64,000 nucleotides of DNA, taken from contig CP073016.1 of NCBI GenBank assembly GCA_025370075.1, positions 1,922,001 through 1,986,000 of the forward strand. Direction: 5' to 3'. Below, piece by piece: positions 7,335 to 16,263 of the stretch (positions are counted from its first letter, which is position 1; every line of letters begins with the position of its first letter). The DNA comes from Chryseotalea sp. WA131a. Its GTDB lineage: Bacteria; Bacteroidota; Bacteroidia; Cytophagales; Cyclobacteriaceae. A program made the position numbers and the translations under genes. The notes under the pieces are model-generated. The model worked only from the letters and a program-made list of their open reading frames with translations, was not told where the DNA came from and did no database searches.

Positions 7335-8966
7335 ATGTCTACTGGATTTTTCAACTTGCCCATTCCAAAAAACGAACCTGTATTATCGTATGCACCCGGC
7401 ACCAAAGAACGAGCTGCATTAAAAAAAGCCCTGGCCGATGCGCGCGCCCAAGTGCTGGACATACCGATGTACATTGGCACTAGCGAAGTAAGAAATGGGA
7501 ATAAAAAACCGCTGACTCCCCCACACGATCATCAACACGTTTTGGGTTACTATTACGAAGGCGACAAGCAGCATGTGGCACAAGCGATTGATGCTGCCAT
7601 GGCCGCCAAAGAACTGTGGGCGAACCTGAGTTGGGAAAACCGGGCCAGCATTTTTTTGAAAGCCGCTGATTTGCTGGCAGGGCCATACCGTTACATCATG
7701 AATGCCGCCACCATGTTGGGGCAATCGAAAAATGCTTTCCAAGCAGAGATTGATTCAGCATGCGAGCTCATCGATTTCTTGCGCTACAATGTTCACTTCA
7801 TGGGCGAAATCTACCGTGATCAACCTGAATCATCTCCGGGTGTGTGGAACCGGTTGGAGTACCGACCGCTGGAAGGATTTGTATTTGCATTGACACCTTT
7901 CAACTTTACGGCCATTGCTGGAAATCTTCCTACCAGTGCCGCGCTGATGGGCAATACGGTAGTTTGGAAACCCGCCAACTCTCAGATTTATGCTGCCAAC
8001 GTGATCATGCAAATTTTAAAAGAAGCAGGATTGCCAGATGGTGTGATCAATTTGATTTATGTAACGGGCCCTGATGCTGGCGATGTGATTTTCTCGCACA
8101 AAGATTTTGGTGGCATTCACTTTACGGGAAGCACCGGTGTGTTTCAAAACATTTGGAAAACCATTGGTCAAAATATCCATCTCTACAAATCGTACCCACG
8201 CATTGTAGGCGAAACGGGCGGTAAAGATTTCATTATGGTGCACAAGAGTGCCGATGCCAAGCAGGTGGCTACAGCCATTGCGCGCGGTGCGTTCGAGTAC
8301 CAAGGGCAAAAATGTTCGGCTGCTTCGCGATGCTACATCCCTTCTAACCTGTGGGAGGATGTGAAAAAATATTTGTTGGCCGATTTGGCCTCCATGAAAA
8401 TGGGCGGCACGGAAGATTTTGGAAACTTCATCAATGCCGTGATTGACGAGAAAGCATTTAATTCCATCACTGGCTACATTGAAAAAGCGAGGCAAAACCC
8501 AATGAACGAAATTATTTCGGGTGGCAAGTACGACAAATCAAAAGGCTATTTTATTGAGCCAACGGTGGTGCTGACCAAAGACGCTTCGTCATTGACCATG
8601 TGCGAAGAAATATTTGGCCCTGTTGTAACCATTTATGTTTATCACGAAGAGAATTTTGAACAAACCTTGGAGCTTGTAGACAGAACATCGCCTTATGCGT
8701 TGACCGGGTCGATTCTAGCAAAAGATCGCTACGCGGTAGAAATGGCGACTAAAAAATTGGTTAACTCGGCCGGCAATTTCTATATCAACGATAAACCAAC
8801 CGGTGCGGTAGTTGGGCAGCAACCTTTTGGTGGCGCAAGGGGAAGCGGCACCAACGACAAGGCCGGGGCAAAAGTAAATTTGCTGCGATGGGTATCCATG
8901 CGCACCATTAAAGAAACATTTGTGACGCCTACGGATTATAAATATCCTTTTTTGGAAAAGGAATAA
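7335..8966 (+). CDS. pruA: L-glutamate gamma-semialdehyde (delta-1-pyrroline-5-carboxylate) dehydrogenase
   Basis: Oxidises glutamate gamma-semialdehyde to glutamate with NAD+, the second step of proline catabolism; cytoplasmic. The 543-residue length and N-terminal IPKNEPVLSYAPGTKER block match the stand-alone P5C dehydrogenase family. The aldehyde-dehydrogenase signatures are visible: LTPFNFTAIAGNLPTSA, IHFTGSTGVF (NAD loop), VGETGGKDF (general base Glu) and GQKCSAASR (catalytic Cys). No proline dehydrogenase gene is adjacent. The gene appears monocistronic, with a simple tandem repeat in its leader. Confidence 0.95.
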   Translation: MSTGFFNLPIPKNEPVLSYAPGTKERAALKKALADARAQVLDIPMYIGTSEVRNGNKKPLTPPHDHQHVLGYYYEGDKQHVAQAIDAAMAAKELWANLSWENRASIFLKAADLLAGPYRYIMNAATMLGQSKNAFQAEIDSACELIDFLRYNVHFMGEIYRDQPESSPGVWNRLEYRPLEGFVFALTPFNFTAIAGNLPTSAALMGNTVVWKPANSQIYAANVIMQILKEAGLPDGVINLIYVTGPDAGDVIFSHKDFGGIHFTGSTGVFQNIWKTIGQNIHLYKSYPRIVGETGGKDFIMVHKSADAKQVATAIARGAFEYQGQKCSAASRCYIPSNLWEDVKKYLLADLASMKMGGTEDFGNFINAVIDEKAFNSITGYIEKARQNPMNEIISGGKYDKSKGYFIEPTVVLTKDASSLTMCEEIFGPVVTIYVYHEENFEQTLELVDRTSPYALTGSILAKDRYAVEMATKKLVNSAGNFYINDKPTGAVVGQQPFGGARGSGTNDKAGAKVNLLRWVSMRTIKETFVTPTDYKYPFLEKE

Positions 8967-8970
8967 TTCA

Positions 8971-9203
8971 GTCAGCGAAACCTCTTTTAGAGGGTTTGGC
9001 ATTACACCGCATTATCGTTTTTATTTACCTGAAAGGGAAGCCCTGCAAGGTGTTTACATCGCGCCTTTTCTTCGCTATCAAGATTTGAGCCTAGTTATTC
9101 TAACGGAACGCCTAAAGTTACTTCAGGAGCTGGTTCATTCACTACCAATGCTTTTGAAGGATTTGGCGTAAGAGCAGGCGTATGCTTTGGTTTCGCCTTC
9201 TAA
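8971..9203 (+). pseudogene. remnant of an outer-membrane beta-barrel protein (DUF3575-like)
   Basis: No start codon or intact frame, but two reading frames together give a recognisable barrel C-terminus. The first (from 8971) reads FRGFGITPHYRFYLPERE... and then GVYIAPFLRYQDLSL, typical of DUF3575-type barrels. After a frameshift near 9110 the second reads TSGAGSFTTNAFEGFGVRAG and ends with Phe before TAA at 9201-9203. The N-terminal part is missing. It directly follows pruA and precedes a terminator-like hairpin. Family naming is from memory of the motif and is moderate. Confidence 0.6.
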
Positions 9204-9225
9204 AGGCTTATGATTGATTTTAAAA

Positions 9226-9251
9226 ATAGGCCTTTTCGGTCTGTTTTTTTT
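9226..9251 (+). terminator. rho-independent terminator after the dead barrel gene
   Basis: A short stem AGGCC/GGTCT with loop TTTTC is followed by a run of eight T (9244-9251). It probably ends the pruA transcript. Confidence 0.55.
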
Positions 9252-9434
9252 GCTTCATAGAATTAAATCAGGTTTCACCCTCCTATCAAAGTAGTTTGCG
9301 GCAAGTGTTGGTGGGTGTTAAAACAATTTCGGGATAGAGCTAAAGCCCATTACGTGTGACCTACTACCGCTCGCCCATCGTGCGTTTGCTACTTCCCACA
9401 ATTCTTATAATCTTCACGCAGAATCTAAATCTTT

Positions 9435-10808
9435 ATGGCAGAAAATCGTGGACAATGGGGCTCAAAGTTTGGTTTTATCATGGCTGCGGCTGGCTCGGCC
9501 GTGGGCTTGGGCAATGTGTGGAGGTTTCCGTACCTCACAGGTGAAAACGGAGGGGCAGCCTTTGTGCTAGTGTACATCATTTGTGTGGTGCTGGTGGCGG
9601 TGCCCATGCTCATCAACGAAATTGCGCTCGGCCGACTGACAGGCAAAAATCCCGTGGGCGCCATTCAAACTTTGGGTGGAAATAAATTATGGATTTCGTT
9701 AGTGGGTGTATTGCCACTGATCGTAACATTTATCGTACTCAGTTATTACAGCACCATTGCCGGCTGGACGGTGGGCTACATTTTTACTTCGCTCTTTTCG
9801 ATCAATATGCCGTTCACTAAATTTATTGCCACTCCAGAATATGTGATTCCACTAGGTGCGTTTGTAATTTTGGTTACGGCTTGGATTGTGTTAGGTGGGG
9901 TATCGGGCGGCATTGAAAAAGCGACCAAGATTTTGATGCCCATGCTTTTTGTTTTGTTGATCGTGGTGATTTTTAGAAGTGTAACCTTGCCGGGGGCAGG
10001 CAAAGGTATTGAGTATTACCTCGTGCCTGATTTTTCTAAAATCAATGGGCACGTGGTATTGGCAGCACTCACTCAAGCATTTTTCTCGTTAGGTGTGGGT
10101 TGGGGCATGATGATTACCTACGGCTCTTACTTGCCGAAAACACAAAACATTGTTTCATCTAGTTTGTGGGTGGGCGCAATGGATACTTCGGTAGCATTGC
10201 TCGCGGGCTTCATGGTTTTCCCTGCAGTGTTTGCGTTTAATCAATCGCCCACCGAAGGCCCCACATTGGTGTTCAATGTGCTCGCCAATATTTTTCAGCA
10301 GATGCCATTGGGCAACATTGCTGGTGCACTGTTCTTTTTGCTCTTGTTTTTTGCGGCCATCACGTCTACCATTTCAATGTTGGAAGCTCCATCGGCCTAT
10401 TTTATGGATCAAAAGAAATGGAATAGAAAGAAAGCTGCTTGGACGGTAGCCATCGCAGCGTTTTTGTTCGGCATTCCTTCCGCACTGTCCACCGGAGCAA
10501 TAGAAAGTTTATCAATCATGAAAGTGGATTTTTTAGGGGTTATCAAAACAGGCTTCATGGATGTGTTTGATTATCTCTTCGGGAGTTTGTTAATGATGCT
10601 CGTGGTGCTATCTACTTGTTTGTTCACTGGTTGGTTTATGAAAACAGAAAAATTGGTGGATGAAATTGAGCAAGGCATGCCATCCTTTAAAACAGGTAGT
10701 GTGTTGGGCATTGCTCCCTATAAAATCTGGCTCTTCATGGTTCGCTTTATCTGCCCAATCATTATTGGGATGGTGATCTTGAATATGTTTGGGGTGTTTG
10801 GGAATTAG
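9435..10808 (+). CDS. sodium-dependent transporter of the NSS/SNF family
   Basis: Inner-membrane symporter of the neurotransmitter:sodium symporter family (LeuT fold); bacterial members import amino acids with Na+. The N-terminal signature WGSKFGFIMAAAGSAVGLGN with unwound TM1 glycines and WRFPYL is diagnostic. About 11-12 hydrophobic segments are present across 457 residues, including the ITYGSYLPK region of TM6-7. The substrate cannot be read off. The gene converges on the PafA gene across a 38-base spacer. Confidence 0.93.
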   Translation: MAENRGQWGSKFGFIMAAAGSAVGLGNVWRFPYLTGENGGAAFVLVYIICVVLVAVPMLINEIALGRLTGKNPVGAIQTLGGNKLWISLVGVLPLIVTFIVLSYYSTIAGWTVGYIFTSLFSINMPFTKFIATPEYVIPLGAFVILVTAWIVLGGVSGGIEKATKILMPMLFVLLIVVIFRSVTLPGAGKGIEYYLVPDFSKINGHVVLAALTQAFFSLGVGWGMMITYGSYLPKTQNIVSSSLWVGAMDTSVALLAGFMVFPAVFAFNQSPTEGPTLVFNVLANIFQQMPLGNIAGALFFLLLFFAAITSTISMLEAPSAYFMDQKKWNRKKAAWTVAIAAFLFGIPSALSTGAIESLSIMKVDFLGVIKTGFMDVFDYLFGSLLMMLVVLSTCLFTGWFMKTEKLVDEIEQGMPSFKTGSVLGIAPYKIWLFMVRFICPIIIGMVILNMFGVFGN

Positions 10809-10846
10809 AAGTTCGAAATTCGAAGTGAGACGTTCGAAGTTTAAGG

Positions 10847-12478
10847 TTAATCCAAAATCTCGGTAATCGGTTGCCCTGTACAGCCACTGGGGAATTTGAT
10901 TTTCAACATTACCGAAAGCGTGGGGGCAATATCGGTAATGGTATGATAGGCAGAAGATTTTCCTTTTTTGATCCCTTTTCCGAAAAACAAAATCGGGACA
11001 TGTGTATCGTACGAATAGGCTGAACCATGTGTGGTGCCTGTAGGATACGATGACGGAATCCACGAAGGCTCTAATTGAACCAACACATCTCCACTTCGCT
11101 TAAAATTGTAACCACGCACCATCATTCCTTTTACACCCGTCTCGTTGTAAATGCCTTGTTTGATGATTGACTTTGGGTACACTTGTGCGATGCCTTCCAC
11201 GGATTGAAGAAAATTCACCGTCATTTCGGTGGCAATCAATAATTCAATGCCTGCACTTTTTGGGTCACCCGAAAACACATCATGATTGAAGTACACTTGC
11301 TCGTTGGTAATTTTATCAATCACCTTCTTGCCAGGAAATTGCTTTTGCAAATGTTCGGTCAACCCGGCCTCTACATTGCTCCACGAAAAATTACCTGCAG
11401 GCACTTTGTTGTCTTTCAGAAACTGAGGTACTTCTGCCACCGCATGATCGGCTGTTAAAAACACCACATAGTTGCTCTCACCAACTTCTTTATCCAATCG
11501 TTTCAATAAATCTTCCAGGTTTTTATCCAATCGCAAGTAGGTATCTTCCAGCTCTACAGAATTAGGCCCCATGGAGTGCCCCACATAATCAGGAGTCGAA
11601 AATGAGATAGCCAAGAAATCGGTAACATCATCTTTGCCCATCTGTTCGCCCATCAGTGCTGATTTTGCAAACTCAGTCAATAGGTCATCGCCAAAAGCAG
11701 TAACGCTAAGCAGATCGTAACCTCCGTTTTCTTTTTTAAGCTCTTTTAAGTGGTATGGAAAAACGGGTTTATCTTTGCCCTTAAACTTTCGTTCATAAGG
11801 TGAATCATCTGGGTTTGAATACTTTTCGATGGGTAACAAGGTTCTCCATTCTTGATTCAAATAATTATCTGCGAGTTTTAAATTATTAAAGTTGTCCACC
11901 CATTCTGGTAGGGTGTTCTTGTAATAGGTGCTGGTAATAAATTTTCCTGATTTGCTATCTAGCCAATACGCACCATCGGGCAAGTGGCCAGCAGGCAGCA
12001 CCGCTCCACGGTCTTTGATCGAAAGTCCTACTACCTTCCCTTTTTTTTGCGTGCTGATTTTTAATTCATCGGTAATGGTAGAAGAAAGCAATCGCCACGG
12101 AGATACGTCTCCATTTCCTTCGGGGTTTCCCACCGGCTTGTAGCGGTCATCGTTAACACAGTTTACTTCTTTCTCTAAATTTTTGTCCCACCAATCATTG
12201 CCAATAATTCCATGCGTGGCAGGAGTTGTTCCTGAATAAATGGAAGCATGCCCGGGCCCGGTGTAGGTAGGCACGTAGTTGTAATGGGCATTGGTGAGAA
12301 TAAATCCATTTCCCATCAATCGCTTAAAGCCACCCTCGCCAAACTTCGATTCGAAGCGATACAGATATTCTTGCCGCATTTGGTCAACCACAATGCCTAC
12401 CACTAGTTTAGGCTGGGTGTTTTGAGCATAACTAAAATTCAAACAAAGCAATAGCAATGGAAACAGGTGTTTTTTCAT
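10847..12478 (-). CDS. pafA: PafA-type phosphate-insensitive alkaline phosphatase
   Basis: Periplasmic, Zn-dependent alkaline phosphatase superfamily enzyme of 543 residues with signal peptide (cleavage after FSYA). The PafA active-site set is visible: metal ligand Asp32 in VVDQMRQ, nucleophile Thr73 in TYTGPGHAS, Asn94 in GIIGNDWW, and the Lys155/Arg157 pair in SIKDRGAVLPAG, which replaces the Arg of classical PhoA. The metal-binding DYVGH and TADHA motifs follow. The family hydrolyses phosphomonoesters and is not inhibited or repressed by phosphate in characterised Bacteroidota. A distinct substrate within the nucleotide pyrophosphatase/phosphodiesterase clan cannot be excluded. Confidence 0.88.
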   Translation of the reverse strand: MKKHLFPLLLLCLNFSYAQNTQPKLVVGIVVDQMRQEYLYRFESKFGEGGFKRLMGNGFILTNAHYNYVPTYTGPGHASIYSGTTPATHGIIGNDWWDKNLEKEVNCVNDDRYKPVGNPEGNGDVSPWRLLSSTITDELKISTQKKGKVVGLSIKDRGAVLPAGHLPDGAYWLDSKSGKFITSTYYKNTLPEWVDNFNNLKLADNYLNQEWRTLLPIEKYSNPDDSPYERKFKGKDKPVFPYHLKELKKENGGYDLLSVTAFGDDLLTEFAKSALMGEQMGKDDVTDFLAISFSTPDYVGHSMGPNSVELEDTYLRLDKNLEDLLKRLDKEVGESNYVVFLTADHAVAEVPQFLKDNKVPAGNFSWSNVEAGLTEHLQKQFPGKKVIDKITNEQVYFNHDVFSGDPKSAGIELLIATEMTVNFLQSVEGIAQVYPKSIIKQGIYNETGVKGMMVRGYNFKRSGDVLVQLEPSWIPSSYPTGTTHGSAYSYDTHVPILFFGKGIKKGKSSAYHTITDIAPTLSVMLKIKFPSGCTGQPITEILD

Positions 12479-12577
12479 AACTTAAATTGAATCGAAAAAT
12501 AGCTAAAAAACAGATGGGGTTATGTTACTATTTTGTGAAGACCGCTCAGGATTATTATCCGTGTAATGGTCGTTAAC

Positions 12578-15163
12578 CTACTGCTCACATGCTACCTGCT
12601 CAAACTCCTCGTCTTCATATACCTGCTTCCGCAAAAACTTTCCGTTTTGGTTATAGTAAATCACCACATGCACGCCTGCTTCTTCCACTTCTTTATCCGT
12701 AAAGTATAGAGGCACTTCATTACTTCCTACATTCAAAATCATTGAAAAAGTAGGTGGAATAATTACTCCTTTGGACGAACTAATTACTCCAAAGAAATTC
12801 TCCCGTTGAATACGATACAATTTTTCCGTCTCACCATCCAGCCATGTATCGAACCGTTTGATTCGATCGATAATCACTTTGCTCGTCACATAATCGAACA
12901 ACGTCCAGCTAAAATTTTTCTTGACCCAAATCGTGTTTTCTTTCCAAGGCAAAATTTCGTCATACTCAAATTCGGTCACGGATTTGCCACTCCAATCCAT
13001 CAATCCGTAAAAACCATCTTTAAAGACAATCAAAGTGCTTTTGTTTAAGATCGACAAACCTTTGGTGGATACTGGTTTAATTACTTGTCCGTTTTGCACA
13101 TCCACCAATCCAAATTTCTTGTCTTTAAAGGTTGACCAATAGTGTGTTTGATTGAGTGCTACTGCTTCATATTCAACCAGTAATATAATTTTACCTGCCC
13201 GATTGATAATTCCTTTTTTTGATTTGCGCACAATCATAAACAAATCTCGGTTCAATGATTCGATGCCATCGCATTCAATGAGAAACAATTTTTTGCCATT
13301 CACCACTTCATAAACGGTTTTCTTTTGCTTGGCATCGGTAACAAAAAAAGCATGTACCGAATCGCGTGAAGGAATAATCGTGATTTTATTCTCACCAAAA
13401 AAAGAAAGCTCATTCGATGAGTTAAAGTAAACCGTGCTGGAATCTCCTCGCTTCGCAAACAACAACCCCGCAGCAAACCAACTGCTGTCATGCAAGGGCA
13501 AAAAACGCTTGGCGCGAGTATCCCATATTCGTTGGTTTGGATGGCTGTTCAACAAAAGCCATTGACGATTGAAACTGTAGTTTTTAAATTTTTGATTTGC
13601 TAATTGGAGGTCGACAGCATCCAACAGAAATTCGTTATTGATTTTGCGCACTAATCCAAATGATTCGAGCAGAAGAGTTTGTCGGCTGAGCGGAACGATG
13701 AATTGCTGTTGTGAATCGATCAAACCTTCCAGCGAACCGTTTCGTACCAGTAAACGTTCTTTGCCTACGGCCCGTACTTCGTCAAACACTTGTTGCTGCT
13801 CAAGCGCCTCACCCTTCACAATTTTTTCTAAAGCCGAAAGACTATACACTGTTTTTTTTTCCAAACGGGTCAACACCAGTACGTTTTCCAACCATTCAGC
13901 ATCGTCCCACGTTTCAGACAGTAATTGCTTACCGTGTAGGGTGTAAATGACTCCGCCCAATTTCTTCACGACAAACAAAAATCGATTGCCAATCAGTTGA
14001 ATGTCATTGAAACAATCTGAAATTACTTTTTCTCCGCTGGCATGTACCAACTTCAGGCAAGTGGAGTCGCCCACTTTCCAAAAGCCTAACCCCAGTGCTT
14101 GACGGATCGGTGTGAAATCAAAAATCTTTTTTCCGTTGCGCCCAAACAATCCTTCGCTGGTGCTTAACATGTCTGATTCCACCAAACCGCATTTGTATGT
14201 CGCTTCGACATCAGTAAATTGAGGAGGTATTACTTCTTCACCTGACGAATTGATAAATGCGTATTTTCCCTTCGCCAATACAGGCACCCAATAATCGTCA
14301 TTTAACTTATGAACAGCCGCCAGCGAATCGGTCATCAACTTTTGTGGAAAAGGTTTTTCTATTTCTTGATAGAGATAATACAATCGGTCGATTGCTTTTT
14401 TCCGATAAGCGCTAGTGGGAAATCGTTGCAAAAAATTGAAGTAACTCGCAGTATCGCCCAATGCAGTGGATCGCTCATAAATTACAGCCTCCGCCATTTT
14501 TCGGAAAGGGCTGTTAGGATAGGCTTCGATAAATGAAATGTAACTGTTGAGTTTATCATCGCGTGTTTTGGCTTCAAATAACAATTTCTCATACCGATAG
14601 GTTGCCTCTGAAATCCGGTGCGATTGAGGGTAGCTCTGAATGTATTGTTGAAAACTTTGATATGAGTTTATCTTAAGGGCATCCAGAAATGCAACCTCAT
14701 TGCGCAACTCAATAGCCATGCCCACTTCTTTGGCTGAAGGGTATTGATTGATAAAGTGATTGTATGCAACTTCAGAATTAATTTGCTTTGCGTTTACAAA
14801 AGCGAGGCTATCAATGCTACTTTCAAGCCGAGATAATATATTCTCGTCAATGCCCCACCGGTTGGCACGTTCGCGAAGCTTTATTGGCAATTGCTGGTAA
14901 TAGGTTTTTGATTTATCTAAATAGTGTTTTGCAGAATCAATTTGATAGCCTGGGTTAACGGCCGATACATACCACTTCGTTATCAACAAATTCAACTGAA
15001 GGTTAGCTGAATCACGATGAAGTGCTTTTTGAAGAAGCTGCTTAGATGCCGACCAATTGGCCTTTTCAATTTTTGATTCAATTTGTCGCACCGATTGTGC
15101 CCAAGAGTTGAAATGGAGTACCCCTATAAGCCAACTGAGAACAATGATTTTACTGCCTCTCAT
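12578..15163 (-). CDS. exported WG-repeat protein with N-terminal helical repeats
   Basis: An 861-residue secreted protein: signal peptide to FNSWA, then about 250 residues of TPR/outer-membrane-lipoprotein-like helical hairpins (repeating units such as FINQYPSAKE, YIQSYPQSHRI, FIEAYPNSPFR, FLQRFPTSAYR). A long series of WG-type beta units follows (GKYAFINSSGEEVIPPQF, KKGIINRAGKIILLVEYE, KKFGLVDVQNGQVIKPV, DGFYGLMDWSGKSVTEFEYD). WG repeats are propeller-like modules of unknown role, common in Bacteroidota cell-surface proteins. It ends with an unpaired acidic tail and one Cys. No enzymatic motif was seen. Confidence 0.8.
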   Translation of the reverse strand: MRGSKIIVLSWLIGVLHFNSWAQSVRQIESKIEKANWSASKQLLQKALHRDSANLQLNLLITKWYVSAVNPGYQIDSAKHYLDKSKTYYQQLPIKLRERANRWGIDENILSRLESSIDSLAFVNAKQINSEVAYNHFINQYPSAKEVGMAIELRNEVAFLDALKINSYQSFQQYIQSYPQSHRISEATYRYEKLLFEAKTRDDKLNSYISFIEAYPNSPFRKMAEAVIYERSTALGDTASYFNFLQRFPTSAYRKKAIDRLYYLYQEIEKPFPQKLMTDSLAAVHKLNDDYWVPVLAKGKYAFINSSGEEVIPPQFTDVEATYKCGLVESDMLSTSEGLFGRNGKKIFDFTPIRQALGLGFWKVGDSTCLKLVHASGEKVISDCFNDIQLIGNRFLFVVKKLGGVIYTLHGKQLLSETWDDAEWLENVLVLTRLEKKTVYSLSALEKIVKGEALEQQQVFDEVRAVGKERLLVRNGSLEGLIDSQQQFIVPLSRQTLLLESFGLVRKINNEFLLDAVDLQLANQKFKNYSFNRQWLLLNSHPNQRIWDTRAKRFLPLHDSSWFAAGLLFAKRGDSSTVYFNSSNELSFFGENKITIIPSRDSVHAFFVTDAKQKKTVYEVVNGKKLFLIECDGIESLNRDLFMIVRKSKKGIINRAGKIILLVEYEAVALNQTHYWSTFKDKKFGLVDVQNGQVIKPVSTKGLSILNKSTLIVFKDGFYGLMDWSGKSVTEFEYDEILPWKENTIWVKKNFSWTLFDYVTSKVIIDRIKRFDTWLDGETEKLYRIQRENFFGVISSSKGVIIPPTFSMILNVGSNEVPLYFTDKEVEEAGVHVVIYYNQNGKFLRKQVYEDEEFEQVACEQ

Positions 15164-15243
15164 TTATCTGATTATCAAATGTCCACACTCTTCAAAAGTT
15201 GATAAGAAAGTTCAACTAAAAAAAACTGAAGGAGTGTATTTCG

Positions 15244-16263
15244 TTAGTTGGACTTTAAAACACCATCCACCACACTCCAAAATTGAGTTGGCAGGCTGGG
15301 TGGATTTTCTTGCAGGTGTAAGCCATCAGTACCCTTGCCACTTCCAGCTCGGATAAAACATTTGATGGCTTTTCCACTGTTGTCCCATTTTAATTTCTTC
15401 TGAGGCTCGCATTGATCAGGCAACTGATCGGCAAACAAAAAATAAGCATTTCCGGTACCAAACACAGTAGAAGCACCCGTTTCTTCAATGGCAACTGCTG
15501 TTTTTTCGTCCACGCCAATTCCCATTCCTGCACGCACATCAAAGTCTTTCATCATTCTGGCCATGAATACAACATGCCGTCCTTGACGGTCTCGTTGAGC
15601 ATAGTGTTGATCGGCAATGGCGTTCTGAAGAAAAGGGACTTGTATAAAATTTTTGGTGACGCTCACTTGTGGATCAAAGGGGTTTGCAAGTGCCGCCTCG
15701 GTAGTTACTGATCCATTTTTTGCATCAAAAATATACCCGCTCAAAATGGCGCAGCCTGCACTGGTTCCACCAATGGGTACTTTTTTTACATCAATCAAAT
15801 ATTGAATGGCTTTGGATGTTTCGCTATCTTTCCAAAACTGAACATAATTACTCTGATCGCCCCCGGCAATAAAAAGTGCCTCCGCATTCATAATTGTATT
15901 TCGGGTAGACTCTAGGTTTGCCTTTTCCTTGGAGTCAATGAGCAGTGTCTCAACTGAATTTAATTTCCCTAAGCCTTTGATGTAGTCATTGTAGCCGGTA
16001 GAGCCGGTGGCTCGAATGACCACAAAATCCCCGCCTCCGCTTTTGCGGATCATCCATTGGATTGCTTCATCTACATCGGTGCTACCACCCATCAAAACAG
16101 TACCTGCGGAGGTCGCTGTCTGAATATCCAATGATGCCCCTACTCGACCGATGCTTGCCTGAATGAGTGGAGAATTGGTGGGTTGAGCACAACATTCCTT
16201 GTTTTCTTTACAAGAGGTGGCCATTAAAATGACCATCGAAAACAAAAATAAGATACTCTTCAT
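15244..16263 (-). CDS. cyanophycinase-like S51 peptidase, probable lipoprotein
   Basis: A 339-residue member of the peptidase S51/cyanophycinase family, which cleaves beta-aspartyl-linked peptides such as cyanophycin. A lipoprotein signal (LMATSC, Cys18) indicates it is membrane-anchored in the periplasm rather than cytoplasmic. The nucleophile elbow GGTSAGCAIL puts the catalytic Ser at about residue 168, with FIAGGDQSNY just upstream. Its ATG overlaps the aspS stop by one base (TGATG), so translation is probably coupled. No cyanophycin synthetase is in the window; the substrate may be an environmental beta-aspartyl peptide. Confidence 0.82.
   Translation of the reverse strand: MKSILFLFSMVILMATSCKENKECCAQPTNSPLIQASIGRVGASLDIQTATSAGTVLMGGSTDVDEAIQWMIRKSGGGDFVVIRATGSTGYNDYIKGLGKLNSVETLLIDSKEKANLESTRNTIMNAEALFIAGGDQSNYVQFWKDSETSKAIQYLIDVKKVPIGGTSAGCAILSGYIFDAKNGSVTTEAALANPFDPQVSVTKNFIQVPFLQNAIADQHYAQRDRQGRHVVFMARMMKDFDVRAGMGIGVDEKTAVAIEETGASTVFGTGNAYFLFADQLPDQCEPQKKLKWDNSGKAIKCFIRAGSGKGTDGLHLQENPPSLPTQFWSVVDGVLKSN

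Noticed and set aside
10811..10843. Repeated TTCGAA motifs between two convergent genes
   Set aside because: Short palindromes without a clear stem followed by T. They are more likely low-complexity spacer than a terminator or operator.
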